DNA of 64,000 nucleotides from Pigmentiphaga humi (GTDB lineage Bacteria > Pseudomonadota > Gammaproteobacteria > Burkholderiales > Burkholderiaceae_B), in NCBI RefSeq assembly GCF_900606115.1, contig NZ_UWPJ01000011.1:41226-105225 (forward strand), in the 5' to 3' direction. The notes beneath the pieces are model-generated. The model ran no database searches, was not told the origin of the DNA, and worked only from the letters and a program-made list of their open reading frames with translations. Within the stretch, counting starts at the first letter, position 1; the number at the start of each line of letters is the position of its first letter. Positions 29,025 to 38,940 of this stretch are shown here, piece by piece. The translations under genes and the position numbers were made by a program.

Positions 29025-29347
29025 GAGTGTCGTCCTTTCGTCCTTGTCCGAATGCTTTTAAACTGGCTACGCCGTAACGGCTATAATAAGTGGTTGCGTA
29101 GAAAAGCAAACCAAACGAACAAATTCGCGGTAGACGAACGCGTTTGCCCCGGCGCGAGCCGGGACGAACGGATAAAAGGGGTAAGTGGGCCCCGCGGAGA
29201 CGCCTGCAGGACACCTTCCTGCCGTGGCCGTGCCTTGATCGGGCGGTGCGGCCGGGACGGCCGGACTCCTGGTGGGAACGGCATCGAGCGGGGCATCCGT
29301 GAGTCGCGTAACCGTAGCCTGATTCAGGAACATAGGTCGAGGTCTTC
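29025..29347. other. 323-base intergenic region upstream of cytochrome c4
   Basis: There is a perfect TATAAT at 29092-29097 on the plus strand, but I see no good -35 at the right spacing. The remaining 250 bases before ATG 29348 contain short GC-rich inverted repeats and no coding signal. A long 5' leader for the cytochrome gene is possible. Confidence 0.4.
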
Positions 29348-30028
29348 ATGAAGCGTGTGCTGTCCCAGATGCTTGTTGCCAGCGGTGCGATCTTCGGCGC
29401 CATGGCGATTGCGCCCTCCATGGCCGCCGATGCCGCGGCCCGTCCCAAGGTCGACGCGGCCAAGGGCGAGCAGCTCTTCACCAATGGCGATGAAGCGCGC
29501 AACATCATTTCCTGTGCCAGTTGCCACGGCCCGGGCGGCAACAGCCCCGGCGCCGCCAATCCCAAGCTGGCCGGCCAGCATCCCGAGTACATCTACAAGC
29601 AGCTGGTCAATTTCAAGGTCAAGGAAGGCGCCAAGAAGCCCGAGCGTGTCAACGCAGTGATGAACGTCAACGCCGCTCCCCTCACCGAAGAGGACATGCG
29701 CAACGTTTCCGCCTACTTGGGCACCCAGGCCTTGAAGCCGGCCTTCGCCAAGAACAAGGATACGGTCGAGCTGGGCCAGCGCATCTTCCGCTCCGGCATC
29801 GCCAGCAAGGGCGTTCCCGCCTGCGCCGCATGCCACGGGGCCACCGGCGCCGGCATCCCCTCGCAGTACCCGCACCTGGGCGGCCAGTTCGGCGAATACA
29901 CCGAATCGCAGCTGGTGGCGTTCCGCAGCGGGGAGCGCCACAACAACACCCCCATGGCGGAGATCGCCGCCAAGATGTCGGATGCCGAGATCAAGGCCGT
30001 TTCCGACTACATCGCCGGCCTGCGCTGA
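29348..30028 (+). CDS. diheme cytochrome c4
   Basis: The 226-residue product has a signal peptide (to about residue 26, APSMAADA) and two covalent heme sites, CASCH (about residue 57) and CAACH (about 160). Each domain has a distal Met (NVNAAPLTEEDM; NNTPMAEIA). Cytochrome c4 shuttles electrons to terminal oxidases in the periplasm. The resB-ccsB maturation genes that attach its hemes follow directly. Confidence 0.96.
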   Translation: MKRVLSQMLVASGAIFGAMAIAPSMAADAAARPKVDAAKGEQLFTNGDEARNIISCASCHGPGGNSPGAANPKLAGQHPEYIYKQLVNFKVKEGAKKPERVNAVMNVNAAPLTEEDMRNVSAYLGTQALKPAFAKNKDTVELGQRIFRSGIASKGVPACAACHGATGAGIPSQYPHLGGQFGEYTESQLVAFRSGERHNNTPMAEIAAKMSDAEIKAVSDYIAGLR

Positions 30029-30067
30029 AGCGTCCGCCGGAACCGCCGGCCGTGCGCATGGTCTGTG

Positions 30068-30098
30068 AAGGGGCGGGGTTTCCGCCCCTTTTGCTTTT
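30068..30098 (+). terminator. rho-independent terminator after cytochrome c4
   Basis: A 9-bp stem AAGGGGCGG (30068-30076) / CCGCCCCTT (30082-30090) with loop GGTTT is followed by TTGCTTTT. Confidence 0.85.
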
Positions 30099-30173
30099 CA
30101 TTTTGGATGGCCATGCTGCCGGGGCGGTTCCGCCGGCGCGCAGTTCCGGGTCAGGCCCGTTTTCGTCAAGAGC

Positions 30174-32291
30174 ATGATGTCTTCTTCCGCTTCCCGCCAG
30201 GCGCCCCGGCGCACCGCCGCCGAGCTGCTCGAACTGCTGGCCTCCATGCGCTTCGCGGTCAGCCTGCTGGTCTTCATCTGCCTGGCCAGCATCGTCGGCA
30301 CCGTGCTCGTGCAGAACCAGCCGTCGAACAACTACGTCAACCAGTTCGGCGCGTTCTGGTACCAGGTGTTCGAGACGTTCTCGCTCTATCACGTCTACAA
30401 CGCCTGGTGGTTCCTGCTCATCATGGCGTTCCTGGTGACGTCCACCACGCTGTGCCTGGTCCGCACCGCACCCAAGATGGTGCGCGACATGCGTTCCTTC
30501 CGCCAGAACGTGCGCGAGAACAGCCTGCGCGCCTTCCACCACCGCGCCGAATTCGCGTCGGCCCAGGCGCCGGAAGCGATGGCCGGGGCGGCGGCCGGGC
30601 TGCTCAGGCAGAAGGGCTATGCGGTGCGCACGCGCACGGATGGCGAGGCCGTGCTGGTGGCGGCCAAGACGGGCAGCGGCAATCGCCTGGGGTATATCTT
30701 CGCGCATACCGCGATCGTGGTCATTTGCCTGGGCGGGCTGCTCGACAGCGAACTGCCGATCCGGCTGCAGATCTGGCTGGCCGGCAAGCAGCCGCTGTTC
30801 GACAACATGGCCATCGCAGACGTGCCGCCCAGCGGCCGGCTGGGCGTCGGCAATCCCAGTTTCCGCGCCAACATCCTGGTGCCCGAGGGCGGGCAGACGC
30901 GCAGCGCCATCGTCATGGTCGACGACGGGGCGCTGGTCCAGCCGCTCCCTTTCACGCTCGGACTCAAGAAATTCATCGTCGAGTATTACTCGACCGGCAT
31001 GCCGCGCCTGTTCGCCAGCGAGGTCGAGGTGACCGACCCCGAGACCGGCGAGCACTTCCCGGCCACGATCAAGGTCAATGAGCCGCTGCGCTACAAGGGC
31101 GTGACGGTCTACCAGTCCAGTTTCGACGACGGCGGCAGCACGCTCGAACTGACCGGCTATACGCTGCGCGGCACGCAATCCGCCAGCTTCCCGGTCGAGG
31201 GCAAGGTGGGCGAGTCGGCGAAATTGGTGGCCGAGGCGGCTGGCGGCAACGATGCGCTCAAAGATCTGACCGTCGAGTTCAGCGGGTTCCGTCCGATCAA
31301 CGTCGAGAATTTCGCGGCGGCGCGTGTCGGCGCGGCCGCGCCCAAGGCGTTGCGCGAGCACGTCGCCTCGGTGACGGGCAGCGCGGCGCGGCCGGGGCAG
31401 AACGAGGATTTCCGCAACGTCGGCCCGAGCGTGCAGTACAAGCTGCGCGACGCGAGCGGGCAGGCGCGCGAGTTCCACAACTACATGCTGCCGGTCGAGG
31501 TCGACGGCGTGCCGGTGCTGTTGACCGGCGTGCGCGACAACCCGGACCAGGATTTCCGCTACGTGCGCATCCCCGCCGACGCGGAAGACTCCCCCAGGGA
31601 ATTCCTGGCTTTGCGCGCCGCCCTGCAGGACCCGCAGGCCAGAGCGCTGGCGGCGCGCCGCTTCGCCATGGGCAATCGGCAGGCCGCCGGCGGCGGGGCC
31701 GACGAGGTCCTGACCGGGCAGTTGCAGGCATCGGCCGAGCGCGCCCTGGAGACCTTCGCCAACGGCGGCCTGCAGTCCATCGCCCGCTTCCTCGAGGGCA
31801 GCGTGGCGGCGGGCGAGCAGCAGCGCGCCGCCGACGTCGTGGTCAAGCTGCTGGGCGGGGCCGTCGCGGGGCTGCGCAGTGTCGCGCGCGAGCGGGCAGG
31901 CCTGCCGCCCGTCCCCGCTTCGGGTCCGCAGGCCGAGGCGGCCCATGCCTGGAACCAGGCCGCTGTGGCGGCGCTGTCGGACCTGTTCCTGTACCCGGCG
32001 CCGGTATTGCTGGGCCTGAAGGATTTCCATCACGTGCAGGCCAGCATTTTCCAGATGAGCCGGACGCCGGGCAAAAATGCGGTATACCTGGGGTGCCTGC
32101 TGCTGATCCTCGGCGTATTCTCGATGTTCTACATCCGCGAGCGCCGGGTCTGGCTGTGGATCAAACCCGGCGGGCCGGGCGCGCAGGCGCTGATGGCCAT
32201 GACCTCGCAGCGTCGCACGATGGATTTCAACCAGGAATTCGAGCAGCTCAAGGCTGATATGTCCGCCTTGCCGCCGCATCACCAAGGGTAG
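30174..32291 (+). CDS. resB: cytochrome c biogenesis protein ResB (CcsB-type)
   Basis: The 705-residue product has three N-terminal membrane helices (ASMRFAVSLLVFICLASIVG; WWFLLIMAFLV; a third near AHTAIVVICLGGLL). A large periplasmic domain and a final C-terminal helix (AVYLGCLLLILGVFSMFY) complete the ResB layout. With CcsB it forms the system II heme-delivery and ligation complex. It is followed 6 bases later by ccsB. Two adjacent ATGs (30174, 30177) are possible starts. Confidence 0.95.
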   Translation: MMSSSASRQAPRRTAAELLELLASMRFAVSLLVFICLASIVGTVLVQNQPSNNYVNQFGAFWYQVFETFSLYHVYNAWWFLLIMAFLVTSTTLCLVRTAPKMVRDMRSFRQNVRENSLRAFHHRAEFASAQAPEAMAGAAAGLLRQKGYAVRTRTDGEAVLVAAKTGSGNRLGYIFAHTAIVVICLGGLLDSELPIRLQIWLAGKQPLFDNMAIADVPPSGRLGVGNPSFRANILVPEGGQTRSAIVMVDDGALVQPLPFTLGLKKFIVEYYSTGMPRLFASEVEVTDPETGEHFPATIKVNEPLRYKGVTVYQSSFDDGGSTLELTGYTLRGTQSASFPVEGKVGESAKLVAEAAGGNDALKDLTVEFSGFRPINVENFAAARVGAAAPKALREHVASVTGSAARPGQNEDFRNVGPSVQYKLRDASGQAREFHNYMLPVEVDGVPVLLTGVRDNPDQDFRYVRIPADAEDSPREFLALRAALQDPQARALAARRFAMGNRQAAGGGADEVLTGQLQASAERALETFANGGLQSIARFLEGSVAAGEQQRAADVVVKLLGGAVAGLRSVARERAGLPPVPASGPQAEAAHAWNQAAVAALSDLFLYPAPVLLGLKDFHHVQASIFQMSRTPGKNAVYLGCLLLILGVFSMFYIRERRVWLWIKPGGPGAQALMAMTSQRRTMDFNQEFEQLKADMSALPPHHQG

Positions 32292-32297
32292 AGAAAC

Positions 32298-33626
32298 ATG
32301 GAATTGACCTCTTCCACGCCGGGTGGCAGCCGGCGGATCGCCCGGCGGGGCCTGGAGGCGCCGCGCGGGCTGGACTGGACCGACGCCGCCTTCACCCTGC
32401 TGCTGGCCGCCGGCGCCGCCTTCGCGTTCCAGCGCGTGGGCGGCCTGATGGACTACTACGAGAAAGCCATCCTGGCGGGCGCGGTGGCGGCGCTGGCGTG
32501 GCTGGCCTGGCTGTGGCGGCCGCTGCGGGCGCTGATGGTCGCGGCGGCCGTGAGCGGCGGGCTGGCGGTCATGCTCTACCAGGGCGACCTGGCGCGCGCC
32601 GACCAGGCCTTCCTGCTCAAGTACCTGTTGTCTTCGCAGTCGGCCATCCTGTGGATGTGCACGCTGTTCGTGCTGGCTACGGCCTGTTACTGGATAGGCC
32701 TGGTCGCGCGCAGCGGCACGGCGGCCTGGCTGGGCACCGCGCTGACCTGGGGGGCGGTTTTCGCCGGCCTGACCGGACTGCTGGCGCGCTGGCACGAAAG
32801 CTACCTGCTCAGCCCCGACATCGGCTACATCCCGGTCAGCAACCTGTACGAAGTCTTCATCCTGTTCTCGCTGATCACCGCGCTGTTCTACCTGTACTAC
32901 GAGCAGAAATACGATACGCGCAGCCTGGGCGGCTTCGTGCTGCTGGTGATCGCCTCGGCCGTCGCCTTCCTGCTCTGGTACACCTTCGACCGCGGCGCGC
33001 AGCAGATCCAGCCGCTGGTGCCGGCCCTGCAGAGCTGGTGGATGAAACTGCACGTGCCGGCCAACTTCATCGGCTACGGCACTTTCTCGCTGGCCGCCAT
33101 GGTGGCGTTCGCCTACCTGGTCAAGGCGCACGGCCGGACCGGGTCGTGGGTACGGCTGGCGCCGCTGTTCGTGCTGGGCGTGGCGCTGGCGGTCGAGCCC
33201 ATGGTGTTCCGCCAGACCGGCATGCCGGCCTACTGGATGGGCTATGCCGGCGTGGCGGCCGTGGTGGTCGGCGCGATCCTGCTGGGCCGGCGGCGGCTGG
33301 CCGAGCGCCTGCCGCCGCTCGAGGTGCTGGACGACATCATGTACAAGGCCATCGCGGTGGGCTTCGCCTTCTTCACGGTGGCCACCGTGCTGGGCGCGCT
33401 CTGGGCCGCCGACGCCTGGGGCGCCTATTGGCAGTGGGACCCGAAGGAAACCTGGGCGCTGATCGTCTGGCTCAACTACGCCGCCTGGCTGCACATGCGC
33501 CTGATCAAGGGCCTGCGCGGCAATGCCGCCGCCTACTGGGCGCTGGTCGGCCTGCTGGTGACGGGTTTCGCCTTCCTGGGTGTGAATATGTTCCTGTCGG
33601 GCCTGCACTCCTACGGAGAGCTGTAG
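32298..33626 (+). CDS. ccsB: cytochrome c biogenesis protein CcsB/CcsA (ResC)
   Basis: The 442-residue multi-spanning membrane protein carries the tryptophan-rich heme-handling WWD motif [19 protein letters not shown] near residue 375. Flanking histidines lie on the helices ([22 protein letters not shown]). It exports and presents heme to apocytochromes together with ResB, 6 bases upstream. A GAGAAAC precedes ATG 32298. Confidence 0.96.
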   Translation: MELTSSTPGGSRRIARRGLEAPRGLDWTDAAFTLLLAAGAAFAFQRVGGLMDYYEKAILAGAVAALAWLAWLWRPLRALMVAAAVSGGLAVMLYQGDLARADQAFLLKYLLSSQSAILWMCTLFVLATACYWIGLVARSGTAAWLGTALTWGAVFAGLTGLLARWHESYLLSPDIGYIPVSNLYEVFILFSLITALFYLYYEQKYDTRSLGGFVLLVIASAVAFLLWYTFDRGAQQIQPLVPALQSWWMKLHVPANFIGYGTFSLAAMVAFAYLVKAHGRTGSWVRLAPLFVLGVALAVEPMVFRQTGMPAYWMGYAGVAAVVVGAILLGRRRLAERLPPLEVLDDIMYKAIAVGFAFFTVATVLGALWAADAWGAYWQWDPKETWALIVWLNYAAWLHMRLIKGLRGNAAAYWALVGLLVTGFAFLGVNMFLSGLHSYGEL

Positions 33627-33723
33627 CTTTTCGCCTGAATCTTTTTCCGGGCGCGGTGTCTATACTCGACGATGCCGTGGCTGGGGTGGCTTGCCGCGGG
33701 CTGGTACGGACCAGGAGCCCGTC

Positions 33724-34692
33724 ATGTTGATACGCAGGTCGTCCGGCATACTGCCTTCCGAAATTACGCCCGAGGCGGTCTACCGCGACCGCCGCCGGCT
33801 GATGCTGCAGGCCGGGCTCGGGGCTTCGGCGCTGGGGCTGGCGGGGTGGAGCGGGCGGCAGGCGTTCGCGCAGGCCGCCGCGGGCGCCAAGCTGCCGGCT
33901 ACGCGCAATCCCGCCTTCGTGGTGATGGACAAGCCCACCTCGCGCAAGGACGTCACCACCTACAACAATTTCTACGAATTCGGCACCGACAAAAGCGATC
34001 CGTTCAGCCGCGCCGGCCGGTTCCGTACGTCGCCCTGGACGGTGGAGATCGAGGGCGAGGTCGGGAAGCCGCTGCGCCTGTCGGTGGACGACCTGCGCAA
34101 GCTGGCGCCGCTGGAGGAGCGCGTCTACCGCCTGCGCTGCGTCGAGGGCTGGTCCATGGTGATTCCCTGGACGGGCTATGCGCTGTCCGCCCTGATCCGC
34201 AAGGCCGAGCCCACCGGGAATGCGAAGTTCGTCCAGTTCGTGACCGCAGTTCAGCCCGACACCATGCCGGGCCTGCGCACCGGGGTGCTGGACTGGCCCT
34301 ACGTCGAAGGCCTGCGCATGGACGAGGCCATGCACCCGCTCACGCTGCTGACTTTCGGTGTCTATGGCGAAACCCTGCCCAACCAGAACGGCGCGCCGGT
34401 GCGGGTAGTGGTGCCTTGGAAGTACGGTTTCAAGTCGGGCAAATCGCTGGTGAAGATACGTCTGGTCGAGCGCATGCCGGAGACCAGCTGGGTGCGTTCC
34501 GCGCCGCAGGAGTACGGCTTCTACGCCAACGTGAACCCCGACGTGCCGCATCCGCGCTGGAGCCAGGCCACTGAGCGCCGCATCGGCGAGGACGGCTTGT
34601 TCTCGCCCAAGCGCAAGACCCTGATGTTCAATGGCTATGCCGACCAGGTCGCCAGCCTCTATCGCGGCATGGACCTGGCGCGCAACTACTGA
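33724..34692 (+). CDS. msrP: periplasmic methionine sulfoxide reductase, molybdopterin subunit MsrP (YedY)
   Basis: The 322-residue product has a twin-arginine signal ([20 protein letters not shown], about residues 22-41), as expected for a Tat-exported molybdenum enzyme. The Mo-coordinating cysteine is in [15 protein letters not shown], and the sulfite-oxidase fold is recognisable. MsrP reduces oxidised methionines in periplasmic proteins using electrons from MsrQ. ATG 33724 is chosen because it leaves a normal-length Tat leader. Confidence 0.96.
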   Translation: MLIRRSSGILPSEITPEAVYRDRRRLMLQAGLGASALGLAGWSGRQAFAQAAAGAKLPATRNPAFVVMDKPTSRKDVTTYNNFYEFGTDKSDPFSRAGRFRTSPWTVEIEGEVGKPLRLSVDDLRKLAPLEERVYRLRCVEGWSMVIPWTGYALSALIRKAEPTGNAKFVQFVTAVQPDTMPGLRTGVLDWPYVEGLRMDEAMHPLTLLTFGVYGETLPNQNGAPVRVVVPWKYGFKSGKSLVKIRLVERMPETSWVRSAPQEYGFYANVNPDVPHPRWSQATERRIGEDGLFSPKRKTLMFNGYADQVASLYRGMDLARNY

Positions 34693-34695
34693 GCG

Positions 34696-35358
34696 ATGGC
34701 CGCGCCCTTCGCCCCGCCGGCCCGGCCCGTGCGCCCCAAGGGAACGCCTGCCGAGCCGCGCCTGTTCGGCATGCCCGTGGCGCGATTCAAGATCCTGCTG
34801 TTCATCGTCGGGCTGCTGCCGCTGGCGCGCTGGATCTGGCTCGCCGCCAACGACGGGCTGACCGCCAACCCGGTCGAGTTTCTGACGCGCTCGAGCGGGA
34901 CCTGGACCCTGGTGGCGCTGCTGGCGACGCTGTCCGTCAGTCCGCTGCGCGTCTGGCTGGCCCAACCCGCGCTGCTGCGCGTGCGCCGCATGTGCGGGCT
35001 GTTCGCGTTCTTCTACGCCTGCCTGCATTTCACCACCTATGTCTGGTGGGACCAATGGTTCGACCTGACCGCCATGCTGCGCGACGTGGCGCGCCGCCCC
35101 TTCATCACCGCCGGGTTCGCCGCGCTGCTCGGGCTGCTGGTGCTGGCCGCGACTTCCACGCGCGGCTGGATGCGCCGGCTGGGGCCGCGCTGGCAGGCGC
35201 TGCACCGCCTGGTCTATGCCGTCGGCATGCTGGCCTTGCTGCACTACTGGTGGCAGAAGGCCGGCAAGCATGATTTTTTCGAGGTCTTTATCTACACTGT
35301 CGTATTCGCGGGGTTGATGGGCTGGCGGCTGGTGCGCTGGCGGCGGCGCAGGAACTGA
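34696..35358 (+). CDS. msrQ: heme-binding membrane subunit MsrQ (YedZ)
   Basis: The 220-residue product has about six membrane helices with conserved histidines (ACLHFTTYVWWDQWF; ALHRLVYAVGMLALLHYWW) that ligate heme b in the ferric-reductase-like domain. MsrQ passes electrons from the quinone pool or flavin reductase to MsrP. It starts 3 bases after the msrP stop, so the two are translationally linked. Confidence 0.95.
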   Translation: MAAPFAPPARPVRPKGTPAEPRLFGMPVARFKILLFIVGLLPLARWIWLAANDGLTANPVEFLTRSSGTWTLVALLATLSVSPLRVWLAQPALLRVRRMCGLFAFFYACLHFTTYVWWDQWFDLTAMLRDVARRPFITAGFAALLGLLVLAATSTRGWMRRLGPRWQALHRLVYAVGMLALLHYWWQKAGKHDFFEVFIYTVVFAGLMGWRLVRWRRRRN

Positions 35359-35428
35359 AGGGCGCCTGCCGCGATCGCGCCGTTGGCCTGGGCTCCGGTG
35401 TTTCCGATACGACAACAAAAGGTGCCTC

Positions 35429-35776
35429 ATGAACGAAGTCGAGGTCGACTCCAGCAAGCTGCAATCCGCCAAGAACCTCGCCACGGTCGTCTATGCGCTG
35501 CAGGCGCTGTCGCTGCTGATCGGCATCAGCGGCATCGCCGCCATCATCATCAACTACATCAAGCGCGACGACGTCGCCGGCACCTGGGTCGCCGGCCATT
35601 TCCGCTGGCAGATACGTACTTTCTGGTTTGCGCTCTTGTGGGCGGTGATCGGCTGGGTCACGATGTGGCTGTTCGTCGGCTGGATCGTCTGGTGCGCCGG
35701 CTATGTGTGGTTCATCTACCGGGTCGTGCGCGGCTGGCTGAACCTGAACGATGGCAAGGAAATGTACGCCGCTTGA
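35429..35776 (+). CDS. small membrane protein, DUF4870-like
   Basis: The 115-residue product has three hydrophobic segments (ALSLLIGISGIAAIIINYI; WFALLWAVIGWVTMWLFV; WIVWCAGYVWFIYRVVRGW) and a charged loop with RDDVAGTWVAGHFRWQIRTF. This is the layout of the DUF4870/TIC20-like family. The function is unknown. It lies 180 bases upstream of the first lasso-like precursor and is not obviously part of that unit. Confidence 0.75.
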   Translation: MNEVEVDSSKLQSAKNLATVVYALQALSLLIGISGIAAIIINYIKRDDVAGTWVAGHFRWQIRTFWFALLWAVIGWVTMWLFVGWIVWCAGYVWFIYRVVRGWLNLNDGKEMYAA

Positions 35777-35885
35777 CGCAGAGGCGTTCGACGCCATGGC
35801 TGAGAGTATCGGTATTTGGGATTGAATCGCGCACCCTGGCCGCTACTGCGTCTCGTGCCCTCTGTGGGTGATGCAAAAAGCCTTT

Positions 35886-35920
35886 TATACTCGGCTTTCG
35901 TAGCAGCCCATGAAGGGCTG
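35886..35920 (+). promoter_or_regulatory. -10-like element and leader hairpin of precursor 1
   Basis: TATACT (35886-35891) lies in a 16-base string identical to unit 2. A CAGCCC-ATGAA-GGGCTG hairpin (35904-35920) follows in the presumed 5' leader. No good -35 is seen, so the promoter assignment is tentative. Confidence 0.4.
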
Positions 35921-35956
35921 TGCTGCGGCTTTGTGTTTTGAATCGAAGGAGTCGAT

Positions 35957-36127
35957 ATGAGCAAGACCGAATTTTCGCAACACGTGGGGGGAAGCCCTCG
36001 CATCGAAGAAGACGATGCGGGCAAGCAGGCCTATTGCGCGCCTGGCCTGGTTCGGATGGGGACGTTGAAAGACATGACCCACTTCAATCTGGGCCCCGGC
36101 CCGGATGGGTCCAGCTCGGCAAGCTGA
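35957..36127 (+). CDS. putative lasso-peptide-like RiPP precursor 1
   Basis: This 56-residue ORF, too short for ordinary gene calling, starts at ATG 35957 with AAGGAG 6 bases upstream and stops at TGA 36125-36127. Residues 26-41 read YCAPGLVRMGTLKDMT, exactly matching the lasso-precursor leader pattern Y-x2-P-x-L-x3-G-x5-T. By analogy the core would begin two residues after the Thr, leaving FNLGPGPDGSSSAS, with Asp at position 8 as the possible ring acceptor. The Phe at core position 1 is atypical (Gly is usual). No cyclase, RRE or peptidase gene is in the window. A close paralogue follows. Confidence 0.6.
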   Translation: MSKTEFSQHVGGSPRIEEDDAGKQAYCAPGLVRMGTLKDMTHFNLGPGPDGSSSAS

Positions 36128-36205
36128 TTCTCGCAGCTGCGCCTCTGCGGCAGCAGCTCGTCCTTGTCTGCTCGTCATTCTTGCCTGGGTGGCGCAAAAG
36201 CCTTT

Positions 36206-36254
36206 TATACTCGGCCTTCGTGGGAGCCCATGCACGGCCGTGCTGCGGTTTTTT
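36206..36254 (+). promoter_or_regulatory. -10-like element and hairpin/T-run leader of precursor 2
   Basis: TATACT (36206-36211) is followed by the palindrome GCACGGCCGTGC (36232-36243) and a short CCG-TGCTG-CGG stem ending in six T residues (36249-36254), all upstream of the precursor ATG at 36277. A T-run after a hairpin inside the leader resembles an attenuator; the unit 1 leader lacks the clean T run. Confidence 0.4.
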
Positions 36255-36276
36255 GTCCTGAATCGAAGGGGGAGAC

Positions 36277-36444
36277 ATGAACAAGATCGAGTTTTCGCAA
36301 TACGTGGAGGGTAGCCCTCGCATCGAAGAAGATGGGGGCAAGCAAGCCTATTGCGCGCCGGGCCTGATCCGGATGGGGACGTTGAAAGACATGACCCTGC
36401 TGGAGTTGCAAATCATCGACGATGGGATCCTCTTCGGAAGCTGA
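36277..36444 (+). CDS. putative lasso-peptide-like RiPP precursor 2
   Basis: This 55-residue ORF runs from ATG 36277 (GGGGGAGAC upstream) to TGA 36442-36444. It is paralogous to precursor 1: the leaders share GSPRIEED and YCAPGL-x-RMGTLKDMT (residues 25-40), again matching Y-x2-P-x-L-x3-G-x5-T. The predicted core, LELQIIDDGILFGS, is hydrophobic, has Asp at 7 and 8, and differs from core 1, the usual pattern of conserved leader and variable core. No modifying enzymes are nearby, so maturation in trans or loss of the pathway must be considered. Confidence 0.6.
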   Translation: MNKIEFSQYVEGSPRIEEDGGKQAYCAPGLIRMGTLKDMTLLELQIIDDGILFGS

Positions 36445-36508
36445 TTTTTCAAGGAAGGTATGCCGCCAGGCCCAGCCCTCCCGGCATTGTCCCCATGGCT
36501 CCGCGTCC

Positions 36509-37765
36509 TTATTCCGCTTGGGATGCAGAGCTCGCCTTGCGCGGACGGCTGTGCCGGGCAGTTGACTTACGGGCTGCCGTTTTCTTGGCAGGCTTGTCTC
36601 CTGTCTTCTTGAGGGACTGCGCCGTTTCCAAAACGGTCTCGTTCGCAGAAGGTACCGCCGCCTGCTCGGCCGACGGGCGGTGTTCCACGTCGATGGGCTC
36701 CCGGGAGGGTGCTTCCGCGGGTTCTGCGGATCGACCGGTTTCGTCGGCGTTGCCGCTCTTCACCGCCTTGGCCGGCGAAGCCCGCCGCGATGCCGATTTG
36801 CGTGGCGCGCGCGTGCCGCCCCGGCGTTCCGGCTGGGCCGTGGCCTCCTCCGCGGCTGGTCCCGTGGGCAAGGGCGCCGCTTCCGCGACTTCTGCGGCAG
36901 GGATCGAGTGCTTCGGCACTGCCGCTTCCACCGCCGGAGGCTCTGCGGTGCCATTGCCCCGATACACGTAGGCTCCCGATTTGTCGTCGCGTCCGAATTC
37001 CAGCAGGCCGCGGGCCTGGGCCGCCTCGAGCAGGTTGCCGAAGGCGCGGAAGCCGAAATAGCTTTCGTTGAAATCGGGGCGCCGGCGCTTGATGGCCTCC
37101 TTGAGCACGGAGGCCCAGATCTTGCCGGTGTCGCCGCGTTCGGCCACCAGCGCGTCGAAGGTTTCCACCGCAAGCGCGATGCCCTTGTCGCGGCGCGATT
37201 CCAGTTCTTCCTTGCGACCCTTGTCTTCTTCCTGGGGACGGCGTCCGGCGTGGCCAGCGCGCGCATCGCGCTTGGCGGCCTGCTGGGTCTCGCGGACCAG
37301 GTCGTCGTAGAAAATGAATTCGTCGCAGTTGGCGATCAAAAGGTCGGAGGTCGATTGCTTGACGCCCAGGCCGATCACCTGCTTGGCGTTCTCGCGCAGC
37401 TTGGAGACCAGCGGCGAGAAGTCCGAATCGCCGCTGATGATGACGAAGGTGTTGACGTGCGACTTGGTATAGCAGAGGTCGAGCGCATCGACCACCAGCC
37501 GGATGTCGGCCGAGTTCTTGCCGGATTGGCGTACGTGGGGAATGTCGATCAGCTCGAAGTTGGCTTCGTGCATGGTCGCCTTGAAACCCTTGTAGCGCTC
37601 CCAGTCGCAATAGGCCTTCTTGACCACGATGCTGCCCTTGAGCAGCAGGCGCTCCAGGACCAGCTTGATGTCGAAGCGCTCGTATTTGGCGTCGCGCACC
37701 CCCAGGGCAACGTTTTCGAAGTCGCAGAACAGTGCCATGCTGACGTTGTCGTGGGTGGTGATCAT
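36509..37765 (-). CDS. NYN/PIN-like nuclease-fold protein with OST-HTH (LOTUS) domain
   Basis: The 418-residue product has three parts. The first (about 1-165) is a NYN (LabA/DUF88) domain with acidic residues in [27 protein letters not shown] and [14 protein letters not shown], typical of a metal-dependent RNase fold. The second (about 205-280) is an OST-HTH/LOTUS domain ([38 protein letters not shown]). The third is a long Ala/Lys/Glu-rich disordered tail with [17 protein letters not shown]. The start at 37765 follows GGAGCACCACC. It is convergent with the precursor genes. An RNA target is expected but unknown. Confidence 0.88.
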   Translation of the reverse strand: MITTHDNVSMALFCDFENVALGVRDAKYERFDIKLVLERLLLKGSIVVKKAYCDWERYKGFKATMHEANFELIDIPHVRQSGKNSADIRLVVDALDLCYTKSHVNTFVIISGDSDFSPLVSKLRENAKQVIGLGVKQSTSDLLIANCDEFIFYDDLVRETQQAAKRDARAGHAGRRPQEEDKGRKEELESRRDKGIALAVETFDALVAERGDTGKIWASVLKEAIKRRRPDFNESYFGFRAFGNLLEAAQARGLLEFGRDDKSGAYVYRGNGTAEPPAVEAAVPKHSIPAAEVAEAAPLPTGPAAEEATAQPERRGGTRAPRKSASRRASPAKAVKSGNADETGRSAEPAEAPSREPIDVEHRPSAEQAAVPSANETVLETAQSLKKTGDKPAKKTAARKSTARHSRPRKASSASQAE

Positions 37766-37971
37766 GGTGGTGCTCCGGATGGTGCCATGGCCGGCGGATT
37801 GCCGGCCGTAGAGCGCCGATGATAGCGGTTTCGGCCGGGGTTCGCCGCACGCGGCGGGGCGCCGTCCGATAAACTGGATGCGGCAACGGCGACGCGTGTC
37901 TGCTCGACGGGCGCGTCGCCCGCCTTTTCCGAGACGCCATCCACTTCCCGGCTCCACTGCCGGATTCCGAC

Positions 37972-38936
<965 letters not shown>

Positions 38937-38940
<4 letters not shown>

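Larger units (their letters stand above)
35868..36188 (+). repeat. tandem duplication unit 1 (leader region plus precursor gene)
   Basis: The unit contains the string GCCTTTTATACTCGGC, a hairpin leader, an ATCGAAGGAGTCGAT-type ribosome-binding region and a small ORF. All of these recur 320 bases downstream (from 36188) with about 75-85% identity by eye. The conserved upstream part suggests promoter and leader were duplicated with the gene. Confidence 0.75.
36188..36444 (+). repeat. tandem duplication unit 2 (leader region plus precursor gene)
   Basis: This is the second copy of the 35868 unit. It has an identical GCCTTTTATACTCGGC string at 36200-36215, a similar leader, and a paralogous precursor with the N-terminal 39-40 residues nearly identical but a different C-terminal core. 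Confidence 0.75.

Noticed and set aside
29991..33608. 1205-codon open frame antisense to resB-ccsB
   Set aside because: High-GC codon bias opens long antisense frames. The sense strand encodes clearly recognisable ResB and CcsB, and the antisense product is low-complexity His/Gln/Arg-rich.
35777..35867. A third, degenerate lasso-like precursor upstream of unit 1
   Set aside because: The stretch has an ATG but runs only nine codons and does not contain the leader motif or the shared GCCTTTTATACTCGGC string.
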